Positions 37,704 to 49,383 of a DNA stretch of 64,000 bases are shown one piece after another. The stretch covers positions 6,194,501-6,258,500 of the forward strand of contig CP141146.1 in the NCBI GenBank assembly GCA_035235625.1, in the 5' to 3' direction. The notes beneath the pieces are model-generated. The model was not told where the DNA came from. It did not search any database and saw only the letters and a list, made by a program, of their open reading frames with translations. Each line of letters opens with the position of its first letter. Positions within the stretch are counted from its first letter, which is position 1. This stretch comes from Saururus chinensis (taxonomy: Eukaryota > Streptophyta > Magnoliopsida > Piperales > Saururaceae). The translations under genes and the position numbers were made by a program.

Positions 37704-38343
37704 TGACTTTTCCAAAAACAACCAACAATCAATCACCCAATGAGAAAAAGTCACTTACCATTTGTTGCTGTATTTTGACTTAAATTATTCCATACCCAAC
37801 ACCCAATGAACACCTCTTAAACATAGTTTATTTTCCCACAATCTATGTATTATATCTTTAGTGTTGGGGGGGCGGGGGGGGGACCCCTAAAACACATGAC
37901 TTTTTGTTGTGTCAATTTATCCCTAAAATTAGTCATTTTTCACATATGCTCATATTCCTACTCTACTTTTTCTATACCAAAATACTTTAATATTTAATTA
38001 GATAGAGAAAGGTGAGTCTCAGGACTCACCTAATAACATGGGGATTCACTTTTCTCAAGTCAAATCAAACAATGAAGTATAGAATTTGGGTAGATAAAGT
38101 GAAGTATGAATTTTATTTATTTTTTCTATAGGGGGTTAGTCATGATGGATTTTATTTTACACATTGAGTGGGGAAATATTTCTGACCTCATATGTTTTTT
38201 TAAGATTAATGTGATTTGTTGTGGAAAAAATTTTGTTCCATATTAAAACTTAGTCAATTGTGATTTGGAGCTTTTTCCGCATACTAGTTTGATTATGAGT
38301 ATATATAAAATTTTTATTTTAAAATTAAAAATAAATAAGACAT

Positions 38344-38537
38344 ACTCCCTCCTAAATTAATAGCTTCATTCGGCAAAAAAAATTGTTCCATGTTAATAGT
38401 ACTATTTTGTTTAATATAAGTGATTTGGTACTTAAAAAAAAACATCATAAACTTATTTTCCCTTCTCTTAAATATGGGTTTTACCTTTAATAAAAACTAC
38501 TATTTTTTAAAATATAAGTGTTAATATAGGATGGATA
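38344..38537. mobile_element. Stowaway-like MITE
   Basis: Begins TACTCCCTCCTAAATTAATAG. The body has CCATGTTAATAG and TAATAAAAACTACTATTTTTT, and it ends near TATAGGATGGAT. Confidence 0.6.
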
Positions 38538-39476
38538 GGGTAAATGTTATAATTATATATACATATGTAAATATTCATAATCACATACATCAAATTGGTA
38601 CGAGGAAAAAATTCAAAACGTAGTTGACTTGTGAAAAAAATGTCATTGTGGCTTTTGGTGCAATAAGGAAATATTAGGGGAAATTTTATTTTACACAAGA
38701 AACTACAACAAAATCTATTTGTACCAGTCAAGATGTAAAAATAGAACATATTGTGACTACCCCCCCTTAAAGTGGACTAAACCCGTATATTTTTTTGGCA
38801 CAATAGACTAAAGATTTAAATTGTGCTCCTCCCACTTCTTTCATGTTTCTCTCAATTTTTAATAATCAACATATCATTCTCATTTCTTTATTATCCATGA
38901 CAATGAGCTCCCTCGTTTATCTCATACACTCTCATGTCTCTCAATTATGGACGTCATATTATTCATTTTTTATATTTTAAATTTATACATATTGTTTTCT
39001 TTTATATTTAAATTTATTTTATATTATTATTATTTCTTAATGTAGTTTTAATTTTAGAGGTCATTGCGGTTTTTAAATATTTTAATAATTTTAAATAACA
39101 AAAAGCTACTGTGCACTAGGTGTATCTTGGCACGCTTGCGCTAAGGGCATCTCTAGCCAACAAATCTTGCAAGCCTTACTCAAGGGGGCATGCATGTTAA
39201 GTTACTTAAACCTGCCTACCCTCAAGTAGTAACACTTGTTGTCAGATTAAGATCCAAGGATGTGTGGTGCACTTGGTGCATGCCCTGGATACAATGCATT
39301 TGCCCAACTATAGCTAGGGCTACCAGAGGGCTGGGCCTTGACGGGCCTTGGGTAGGCCCCGGCCAGCCCCAAAATAACAATAAAAATTTAAGGCCTCACC
39401 TAGGTCATGGCGAGCTAGGCCATAAATTTAGATAGGTCAAGCCGAGCCACCGGCTTTTGGGCCCAAAGAGACTTAA

Positions 39477-40504
39477 GGCATCGTTTGGATGACGCTTTCT
39501 ACCAGCTTTCTGCCTGCTTTTAGCAGTTTTACAAGTAAATCTTATTTGGTTGGACAATTTAAATTAAAAGTTTTACTTTATTTGAAAAATATATTTAACC
39601 TCACTTTTGGCTTATTTTTGTTTTCTACCCGTTTTTTGTCTTACTCTCCTTTGGAGGAAGGTTATGCTAAAAGCGTGTCAACAAAAGGTTAAAAAAATTT
39701 ACTGACATTTTTACCCTTCTCCCATATTGTGGCATAACTCAATCCCACGATGTATTTCTTCTCACCTGTGCCATTTCCTTTTCTGTAATACTTTTCCCCT
39801 TTCTTCTCTCATCATCATTTATATCCTCTCTAGGCCCAATTTCTTCCCCTTTCTCCTCCTGACATTGTTTATATACTCTTCGGGCCCGATTTCAAATCAA
39901 ACCAACATTTCGTTTTCCTCTCTAAGTCACGAGTGCATATGCTTGCCAATCTTTTTCTCCATCCATGGATCCCGTTCACTGGGCAGACTCCGTCTTTCCC
40001 TGGTGCTAGTTCTCATTCCTTTCCTAGCAACAAAAGTATGTTGTCGTTATGCAAAAATTAAATCCTTGTGAAGGTCTTCATTGTATAGAAAAACTATGAT
40101 GTTCACTGGGCGGACTCCGTCTTCCCCTGGTGCTAGTTCTCATTCTTTCCCAGCAACAAAAGTACATTGTCGTTATGCAGAAAATAAATCCTTGTGAAGG
40201 TCTTCATCGTATAGAAAAACTATGATTTTCAGTAGCTACTTTTTCTAACTAATATTATTTTATTTTATAAGTAGAGATGGAGTTTACATAGGTTTATAAA
40301 GTTTGTAAATTATAATTATTGTAGAGTAAAATAGGCTTATGTATGAAATGTAATTACAATCTAAACAAAATTTCTGAAACTTTATTTAAAAAATTATTTT
40401 TTATAATATATATTTGACCCGCTTTTATTTTGTAAAAAAAATAATAATTTCAACAAAAAAAAACAACTTTTCAGATGACACGAAACATTATCCAAACGAA
40501 CGCC
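39477..40504. mobile_element. Harbinger-type non-autonomous element, copy 1
   Basis: The ends are GGCATCGTTTGGATGACG and ATCCAAACGAACGCC, forming terminal inverted repeats, flanked by TTA on both sides (39473-39475 with one extra A, and 40505-40507), as for PIF/Harbinger target duplications. Its sequence is similar along most of its length to 55904-56817. It is longer because of an internal 127-bp tandem duplication at 39974-40227. It has no transposase. Confidence 0.75.
39974..40227. repeat. 127-bp tandem duplication inside Harbinger copy 1
   Basis: Copies at 39974-40100 and 40101-40227 start GTTCACTGGGC and end AAAAACTATGAT. They differ at several bases (CAGACTC against CGGACTC, TATGTTG against TACATTG). 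The other Harbinger copy has only one unit. Confidence 0.9.
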
Positions 40505-40507
40505 TTA

Positions 40508-41150
40508 ATATAAATTATTTTTGTAACTACGAGCAAAAGAGGGGTAGTTTTTGATATTGTTTCTGGCATCAACTTTGCTCTCCCTGCTGGGAAAACTCGG
40601 ATCCTCTGTTTCACCGCATTTTAATCTGAATCACTTTCTATACTCCGCATGGCCTTCAACGGCTGCTGCATCAAAAGTTTGCATATTGAAAACCCAAAGA
40701 TCAGTCACAAAAATAACCATATTGTCCAACAGAAAAGAAAATTTTCATGAAAGGAAATTCATCTAGAATGTATTAATTTTGATTGATTCAGATTTAATTA
40801 GACCAGCCAGAAAAGTTACCTTCTTGGAGCTCTTCTAACTTCGTATCTCTCGTGAGAAATTTCTGATAGACATATACCCGGACTCACCAGCAACAATGCC
40901 ACCGGAAATTATATACGGAAGTAAGTAAAAAATTCTACAGCAAGGGGTAACTATGAAGATTTCAATTGCACGCAGAGAAAAAGAGAAGAAGCATCACCTC
41001 AGGATACGCTGCAGACAGGCAATCCAAATGATGAAACGGAATCTGGTTCCTCAAATTCCCCTTGGAAAAAGGACAACGACGAAATGAGGAGGGGGAGGGA
41101 TGCCGAGGTTTTGTTTTTTTTCCATGGGTTGGGCCCTGGGGAGAGATGAA
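40508..41150 (-). other. Exon-like blocks inside the hAT element
   Basis: On the minus strand, a block ending RNQIPFHHLDCLSAAYPE is followed by GTGATG near 40998. A second block (LPYIISGGIVAGESGYMS near 40870-40925) ends before GTAACT near 40819. A third, starting after TTTTGATGCAG, reads AVEGHAEYRK near 40640. All are short and contain stops. This pattern resembles captured gene fragments, but I do not recognise the source gene. Confidence 0.3.
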
Positions 41151-41401
41151 ATATGGAGATTTTAAAGAGCCAAAGAGGGGTTGAGCTGGGCTGGGTAACA
41201 GAACGAACGGGCCTCTCTTATTGCGGGCCGGGTCGAGCTTTTATTTTTTTTCCAGGCCCAAGCCCGGCCCGAAAATTTATGGGCTTTATATTTAAGGCCC
41301 AGCCCGACCCAACTCATATCCAATTTTTTTAAGTCTAAGCCCACTTATTTTCGGGCGGGGATTGCGGGCCAACACATGTTATTTGCAGCCCTAGCTATAG
41401 C

Positions 41402-43342
41402 TGTAGCACAAGCTAAATTTCTCCAGTTAACAAATTTTGAATATAAAATTTGAATTTATAATTTTTTATCTCAAATAGAAAAGAAATAAATTTTAAATAA
41501 ATTTTTTGAATGAATATTTTAAGATTATATAAACTATAACAAATGACATATTTAAAATCTAGCCTTAGGCCTCCAATTGTCTCAAGTCAGCCCTAAATGA
41601 GCATGACTATGACCTCTTTGAGTGCTAGGCTCTATTCCTTGTTGCCACTCAACAACTTGTACAAAAGAGATAGAAATTGTGATGCAAGCATTCGGAGACG
41701 GAAGAGATATTTATGTTCCCCTAGGATAATGAGCTCAGCGTAAGGTACATATGGGAACTGTTGATATTTCATATTAATAGCGCACATGCCCACGCATATT
41801 ATTGTAAGTTTTTTAGCATGTGCACCGTCGATCCCGTGGATGAATGATTCCTATACTAACTTACAATGGACTCTAACATACATTGGGCTCATTGTCAGTG
41901 GAGCATAAAAAAATGTTACCCTCGAAGATTATTAAATGGGTGTGAAGGTTGGTGATGCTTGTGTTCGTGGAAGTGATAAAACAAGGGTCCATGTTCTAGT
42001 TGGTACACCTGCTCAGTGTCTTTTGACATATTGCAAAGGCAATCACTTGGACTTGATTACCTCAAGAAGTGTTAGATGCTTCAAAATTGAATAGTTAATA
42101 AAGGTTTTAGGAAACAAAAATAAAAATTGTTATACAAAATACATATATTTATGTAAAACTACGTAGAAGAACACGCCTTAGAAAGAGACACCAAAACATT
42201 TCAAAAAAGAGTTGTTTTTAACTATTAAAATTTGAAGGAGTACGTGAACCAATCAATCGTTATCACCCAGCGATCATAGGGTTAGATAAACGATAAAACA
42301 ACAAAAACTCCAACGATTGATGATCGACTGTAAAAACCGCAAAACACAATGGACCAAACGATCTGTTTTATGATAAAAACTCAACAAAATGTTTGCCTTG
42401 TATGAAGTGTATCAGTATACAAATTTTCAGTTTTTTCCATCAAACGGAGTCTGCTTTACCACCATGAGACACTTGAGCTAACCTACAGACTGATGAATCG
42501 ATTATTTGATTTTCTCTTTAATGATTTATGCATTTTAATTTGATCAGGAGTTCTATGCTTTGTTAGACATTGGTTTTTATGTGGAGATTCTTACTTGTAT
42601 TAGAAGTTTTGAGTAAAAAAAAAAAACAGATTGATGAATGAATAAAATCTTATATTTTCTCTATCAGAAAGGCAACGCAAATTGGAAGATCTTGCTGCTT
42701 TCATGAGATAGTTGCAAGTTTAAAAGTCAGGCACTATAGCTGAAACTTGGAGATGCACGATATGATGTGAGGCTCTAGTCCTCTGGCTCATATTTCCTAG
42801 CCACGAATTGCACCTCGTTCCTGATACAAACTGCCAATACAATTCCGTCCGGGGCTCAAAGTAAACACAGACCAAGAGCCCCTTGGAACGATCAGTTCCC
42901 GATTCCCAGCCTGTAATACGTTGGCCATGGCCAGCCCTCCAGCCATGACCACTTTCCTGGTTCTTGACAGCAATGTTTCTCTACAATTCATCAAGGTCAG
43001 AATCCGTGCTGCCCAAAGAAATGAGCTTTCTCTTTTGTCAAAAACAAGCTTCTTGCGTTATTCATAAGAATGTTTCACACGATTCTGGTCCACTCATGTA
43101 AAAATATAATGTAGTACATAATTCCTTACCCAACAGAAAAAACAAGGACTTGCATAAAAACAGTGCTCGCCTCCATCCATAAGTTGGGGGGCTGCTTCTT
43201 AAAGTGTTGTCATAAGGAGTAGCTCGAAAAATGAAATCAATAAAACCAGTTTCTTGCTATAATAAAATAAATAGGTCATCACCTAAATATCACCAATGTG
43301 GTGATGTTTTAAGGACGCTAGCCATGGAGTCAGTACTTAGCG
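41402..43342. other. Spacer and bZIP 3' flank
   Basis: No clear gene. A 65-codon minus-strand frame at 42797-42994 has no known domain and could belong to a downstream transcript of the bZIP-like gene. A poly-G/C patch lies further left at 37864-37882. Confidence 0.35.
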
Positions 43343-45639
43343 TCAAGCAGGGGTCAAATGCAGTCCACTCATAACTACAGGCTCCTTTACAAGGTCAGAT
43401 TCATTATTGGATGAGCTGAGAGACAAGCAGCCAAGCTGCAGATTCACGCTATCAGTAGCTTCTATAACAGAGCTGCTAGGTAGTCCATGAGATTGCGAAT
43501 TCAGTTGGCCTTTTTGCTGATTACTATAAACATGACAAAGACGCTCCACTTCCTTTCTTAATAGTTCATACTGAGCTGGAAGTTAAATGTAGAAGAGAGA
43601 AATTCAAATGAGATTCCAATGTAATAAACGTCATTGAAGATCAAATAAATGACATATGCACATTGGTGTTACCATCTTTTATTCGTTTATCACGAGCAAT
43701 ACTATTTATTCGCTGCATAAGTGCCTTATTCTCTAATGTCAGTATGAGATGCTGTTGCTTGAGGAATGCAAGCTCAGCAGCTATATCTGATCCCTCAGTC
43801 TACAGGATGAGAGAAAATAGTGTAAGAAGAAATAAGGATGACTTCCTTCATTCCTAATAAAGAATAGTTAAGAAATAAGGATATGATTTTCTTAATTGAT
43901 CGTAAAGAATAGTTCATTAATTCCATTGACTCATTATTACCTCGAGCATGCCGACATTGTGTTCCAGCTCTGCTATATATTGAAGTTTTCGCACACGTGA
44001 ACGTCGAGCAAAATTCCTGTACACATTTAAATTAAGTTAACTCAATTTCTAAAATGAAAAAATAAAAAAATTGTAGAGGAATCATTACACATGTAAAGTC
44101 TGTAGAAGTTTTCACTTTCCTGCATACTGTAGTCTGGCTGCGGTTCAAACACCACAACCGGCATACAAATACACATACACATACTTTAATTGAGTCGGAC
44201 AAGATCAAATCTGTTCATCACATGGTTTTCAAAATCAGTACGATTGATTTGTCCGATCTAGCTCGAGCAGGTTTTACAGATTAGCATTGGTCGCGCACAG
44301 ACTGCCCTTGCTCCCAACTCATCTGGAGACTAATTTATCGTGGTCATGATGCTCAGAATTCAAATAGCTCAGACTCACGAAGCTTTCTCAACAGGAAGTG
44401 GCCAGCACTTGAACTTACACTAACCCCTTTTACTCTATCTACTAATTACTATAAACATTAATTACTATTAGAAAGACAAGTTGAAATAGGACAATTAATA
44501 TGGGACAAGTTTTTTTTTCAAATCCAGACAATTAATTTAGTATGGAGGGAGTATTATCACTCTAAAAGGCTTATCAAATTATAGCAAAGCAAGCACATAA
44601 GATTTAATGACTAAGCTTAAATATGAAAACCCAGTTTTCTTAACAACATCTCGTTTCAGATTTTGTTAGGCAATTAGCATATTTGATTTGTCAATTCGAT
44701 TAGGTTCTGGTAGTTAATCTCAAAGCCTGTCTTGCTTGGTTTAAGAAAGACTGAAAGAGGTTTGGAAACTTGGGTCTAAGATAAGTGTAACCTAGAACCA
44801 AACAACCAAAAGTATGATCAGAGTATTTTCATTGTCTTGACACAAGGAGAGAACACGAGAACAAAATCATCTAAAAATCACACCGAGAATTTTGCATACT
44901 ACTTGAAGACCAACTTTCACAGTATTATGAAGAAATGAACAACATTTTATCATATCAAAGCATGGCATTATTTAGCTGTATGTGCAAGGCAGGAATGTTC
45001 TTACTGTTTAGCTCTTCTGGAATCGCTATCAGATGGTCCAGGTTTTCCGAAAGAACCATCCTTTTTATCAGCGTACCCTTTCTGATCAAGTGTATCTTTA
45101 TTTGCGACCTGTTGTGTAGACATGATTTCCCCCCTTTTTGAAGTTCCACTATAGCCATATGCATGTCTCCCTGATCTGTCTGCCTCATGCTTTTCCGCTA
45201 ACCATTCTCCAGCACATGCATTAGAATTTTGATAACTATCTACGATGGTTTCCCAACTCCTATTTGCAGGCCTAACAGAGTTGTGCTGAGCCTGGGAAAA
45301 TTGAGCTGCCTTAAGCAAAGCACCTGAAATATCTATATAAGCAACAGAATCACTTGAAGAACGGCGATGTGTCCCTTTTCCAACTGGTGTTTCTGGTTCA
45401 TCTAAAAGGTCATCAAGCCACGAAGGCTGATCATCAAAAATGAAACTCTCAGATGATGTCCTCTGATGCCGTATATGCTCTTCTTTAGGAACTGGCATGT
45501 TCATTTTCCCCTTTGGTGGACTCGATCTAGTGGTCCTTGTTGTATGCTCTGTTCCCGGAATTGGGCTTCTTGGGGGAAGTTTTGAAGCCCGTCCAGAAGG
45601 AGTCCAATTTGAGTGTGGAAAGCTGCTGTTGGTAAGCAT
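43343..45639 (-). CDS. bZIP-like transcription factor of the At4g06598 type, four coding exons
   Basis: Exons 45639-45005, 44016-43941, 43799-43673 and 43575-43343 join by GT-AG to 356 residues. The N-terminal half has the Ser-rich HQRTSSESF (58-66), QPSWLDDLLDEPETPV (71-86) and HRRSSSDSVAYID (91-103) blocks that typify this plant group, related to bZIP34/61. The basic region spans the first junction: SRRAKQNFARRSRVRKLQYI at about 207-226. The canonical N-x7-R Asn is Lys (K211), a feature I recall for this subgroup, so direct DNA binding as a homodimer is doubtful. The coiled coil follows (ELEHNVGMLE, ELAFLKQQHLILTLENKAL, YELLRKEVERL). The Ser-rich tail ends at LHLTPA. A long 5' UTR with introns may reach about 46900. 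Confidence 0.88.
44431..44553. mobile_element. Stowaway-like MITE in bZIP intron 1
   Basis: From TACTCTATCTACTAAT to AGTATGGAGGGAGTA. It lies between the first and second coding exons of the bZIP-like gene. Confidence 0.6.
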
Positions 45640-48599
45640 CTTTGCTGCCTAGCTGAAATGACCTCAGTGTTACTTAGGAGGGATTAGAATCCAAGCCCCA
45701 ATATCTCCTTTCCAAAGTATGCTTTAGACTGTAAATCTAGGGAAAATAAATAGACAAGTTACTTATCAATCAAGCATGATTTAACCCTAGGAGTATGAAA
45801 ATTTTAAAAAAATAATTGGTTGACCCCCAAACACCTAACGAAGTTTCTGATTTACAGACAACATCCATATCCTCCTGACCTTTTAGTGAGAGTAGTCATG
45901 AAGAATAAGTAATATCCAAAAGGGTATTGCAATTATTGAATAGCAAGGTTTCCATCGTGATCAATTACTTGGATTTCAGCTCATTACAAGTTTGCAACTA
46001 AGTCAAAGTACAATCATGGAAGAATATATATCGGTTGTCAAACTTGGAAAGAATTCCAAACGAAAGGATCCTGGAAAAATGCAAGAAAATTCGGAATAAG
46101 GTTCCTCATACCCCAAAAACAATAAAAAATGGAGATGCGGCAATTACTTTTATTTCAATGACTCACGGGTCTCAAACCTAAATATTGCGAATGGTTAATC
46201 AGACTTGATGGATCTAAAGATGCATACCATCCAAAATTTAAGTATACAATACAAATGGATTGAATCAATTAGCGCTGTTTCATCGTCCAGCATCATAGCA
46301 CTTAATAGTTGGGTAAAAAATTTAAAATTTTCAACTAAGTCGTCAGTTCCTTCAGTAAATCTAAGATAACGATTTGAACCATCGAAAGTACGAAACGGGT
46401 GGGCTTATTTTTTCCACCATATTTCATATTGAAGACCGAGTACCCTCTTTCTTACCAAAAGAAAATACAATCAATGAAATATCCAGAAACTACACTACTA
46501 ATAGTGGAAGATGAGATGACTCACAAGCTCAACTGACAAAAAAAAAATGACTATATCACCAATACTGAAAATTGCAAAGACAGAAACGAGATAAATCTAC
46601 ATCTGCATCTGAACGACACTCAAATCAGAGCTCACTGAAAAACTCCAGTATTAAGAAATTGCAAAACCAGGTCCATAAAAGTCTACAAATAAGCAAAAAC
46701 ATACAAAAATGAGAAAAAACAAGGATCTGGGCACCCGCTAACCTGAAGATTAGAATCCTGGCAACGCGTCAGATGCAGCAAAAACTGGACAAAATATGGC
46801 AGATATGAAGAAGTGAGGAAGTTGGTGGTCCTGGAGTTTGCAAGTTGCAGAGCCTCTTCATAGAGAAAAGTACGAACACTTGCACAACACATAAGCATTT
46901 GTTGGCTCTTTACAGCTGACACCTGCCGGTCCCATCCCAGATGCTTACCTCTACGACCCGGTCAGATATGTTCAGCGTTTTAGCTTAGTGCTTATTAGGA
47001 TTTAAACATCTTCCTAATGTCATAGTTCATATAGATTATACATTTATGCTTCACGAGAAGTACACATGATCATTAATTGGTGTTCATAAAAGGAAGGAAG
47101 AAGGACTTGTCTTTTTGTTAACTGTACTGAAATTTTTATTCCCATGAGTATATATGGCTGTTATTATTGCTAATAATAGAAGTGTTTGATTCAGAGGGTT
47201 GATAATTCCTTTTTGGGGGAGACAGCTGATGAAGGTGGGCCAAAAGAGATAAGCGCGTTTACAATAGGGTATTTGTATTTATTTTCATAATGTTATGGTT
47301 TGAGAGTTTTTAATGCTCTCCACTTAATGTGAGCCTATGATCGTTCAGATCGATTGTGTATATGCTAGTGCAAGTTAGCATTAAAAATAAGTAAACCTCA
47401 AGAGTTTTTTACATTATGCTCACCGTGATTAAGAGCATGAAAAACTCTTCCCTAATGTAGACACATTAACACTAATCTCTCTATCCTTACATTAATAGGC
47501 ATGTTTGGTTCTCATTTAAATAAAAACCAAATGTAACTAGAGAGGGAGTATATGTTTCAAATGTGCATATCATAGGACAAAATCCATGTCTTTATAAGGA
47601 ACATTTTTCCACTCTCTAGCTGCGGTAATTTTAAACAACTTAGATAAACATAGTTTGACGCAAAAAAAAAGAATTGAAAAACAAGTGCTAATACGAAAAT
47701 TCTTTACTAAATAAAGAGCATCTTATTACTAAATAAACAATCCACTTAAAATTTAGTACATTTTTCATGTTGGCAATCACATAGATGGAACGAGTCAATA
47801 TCTTTTTTAAGGGTATTTATTGTTCCTTAATTTATACTACTCCTTTTGTCCTATTTTAATAGTTTCATCTAAAAAAGTATTTGTCTATTTAATTGTTTGA
47901 ATATTATATTTATTCGAATATGGACAATTAAAATGAGACAATGGGCAAATAAGCTAAGACTATTTATAGAACATAGTAACTAATACTATGTTTTATATAC
48001 TTGTAATCATATTACTAACAAATGCATGTAACCCATAAGTAGGGAACAAGAGCAATTAAGCATGGTCCCTAAATGAAAAAGTGCCAAACTAACTCTAGCT
48101 TGTCATGTGTTAAGTAGCCCCCGTATTAGGTACAGAAGTTGTTGGGGTACAAGGCCAGTCAAAGAGAGGTCATCATAGTTGTTCAATTGACCTAATCAGC
48201 ACAATAAATGCGATAAGTATCTCGTACACCTCGTGCCGATTCCTGCTATCATATATTTAAAGATGTAGTCCAAATTGATCGAACAGGTTCAGGTCCAGCT
48301 TCGGTCAGTGTGGCTGAAACGAGACACGAGATACAAGGAGAGAATTGTCAACATGTAGCTGGGCAGAGACAACCATGATATGCTTTATTTAATGAAAAAA
48401 TGATCTGCTTTAATTAATGAAGGGTTTGGAATCAAATGAAAAAATAAATGGGGGATCACCAACTGACATAACTTATACTATATGAATGAATGGTATCTTT
48501 CTTCTAATATATTGGTCGGGTTAATTTTTATTGTGGATGAGATATTTATTATTAATATATATTTAACGGTAAATATTTATTGAGTGTTTATATGTAGCG
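45640..48599. other. bZIP 5' region and spacer
   Basis: The 79-codon minus frame at 46683-46922 may be a leader exon of the bZIP-like gene but shows no domain. The rest is AT-rich, with one MITE at 47838. Confidence 0.35.
47838..47945. mobile_element. Stowaway-like MITE
   Basis: From TACTCCTTTTGTCC to ATTAAAATGAGACAATGGG. The body TAGTTTCATC and AATTGTTTGAATA matches this family loosely. Confidence 0.45.
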
Positions 48600-49375
48600 T
48601 AGGGTGGGCAAAATAAAGGGTGACAAACTCAGTTATAAGTAAAAATTTGGCACATGCTTCGGTTCAGCTTTAGTCTTGTGAAAGGGACACTAGCTAGCCG
48701 ATGACTTGCCTCTTTTCAAGCTCTAAGTTCAATTGAGCTCGGAGCTTAGCTTGAACTTTTGGCTTGGCCACATATTTTCCCTGTCTCGCTCTAAAATTTT
48801 AAAATTAATTTTTTTTAAATTTAGTTTATTTTAAATTTTTTATATTGAAAGAATAAAAATTATAATTATTATTTTATTTATTTAAATTATATATATTTAA
48901 AGGAAAAAGGTTAATATGAGTCAGGGCTCACGCGTGCCTATATGCACCCGGGCTCATAGGGCTATTGAATTTACATCCAACGGCCCATAATACTCACAGA
49001 ATATGAGCCGTCGGATGTAAATTCGACTGTCTTATAAGCCCATATGCATGTAGGCACGCATGAGCCCGGGCTCATATAAACAGAACTCATATTTAAAATG
49101 TTAAAAGGCCAAGCCACCAATACTCTCTTAGATGAGCTTGGCCCAATTATCTGGCTAGGCTGATCAATCCTCGTCTGAATCATTTACTTATAAAATTTTA
49201 ATTAAATTGGATTGATGCTCGATTCGATCAAACAAACCGTAATTATCATCATTCCAGGTTAGTAGTTGAGCTTGTTTCTAAAACAATGATCCCAATTTTA
49301 AACTTTTGAGTGGAGCTAAATCAAAGAAGCCTTGAGCTTGACTGGGATAACTCAGTCGATTGGCTTGGCACCCTA
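48600..49375. mobile_element. hAT-like remnant containing a foldback MITE
   Basis: The left end is TAGGGTGGGCAAA and the right end GGCACCCTA, with GAGCTCGGAGCTTAGC- and GAGCTTGGCC-type subterminal repeats, as in non-autonomous hAT elements. The flanking octamers do not match, so the boundaries are tentative. The MULE-type MITE at 48902-49088 is nested within it. Confidence 0.45.
48902..49088. mobile_element. Foldback MULE-type MITE, copy 2, with perfect 9-bp target duplication
   Basis: 187 bp, starting GGAAAAAGG and ending CAGAACTC. It is a near-palindrome (GGGCTCACGCGTGCC and GGCACGCATGAGCCC arms, ATTTACATCC and GGATGTAAAT inner arms). It is flanked on both sides by ATATTTAAA (48893-48901 and 49089-49097). 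Related to 8561-8763. Confidence 0.85.
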
Positions 49376-49383
49376 GTTTGGCC

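Larger units (their letters stand above)
39315..41393. mobile_element. hAT-type element with 8-bp target duplication
   Basis: The left end is TAGGGCTACCAGAGGGC and the right end is GCAGCCCTA, read from the other side as TAGGGCTGCAAA, a common hAT terminus followed by GGGCC/AGGCC-rich subterminal repeats on both sides. The flanks ACTATAGC (39307-39314) and GCTATAGC (41394-41401) match in 7 of 8 bases, as expected for a hAT target duplication. No transposase is present. A Harbinger-type element is nested at 39477-40504, and the rest (40508-41150) contains exon-like blocks on the minus strand. Confidence 0.72.
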
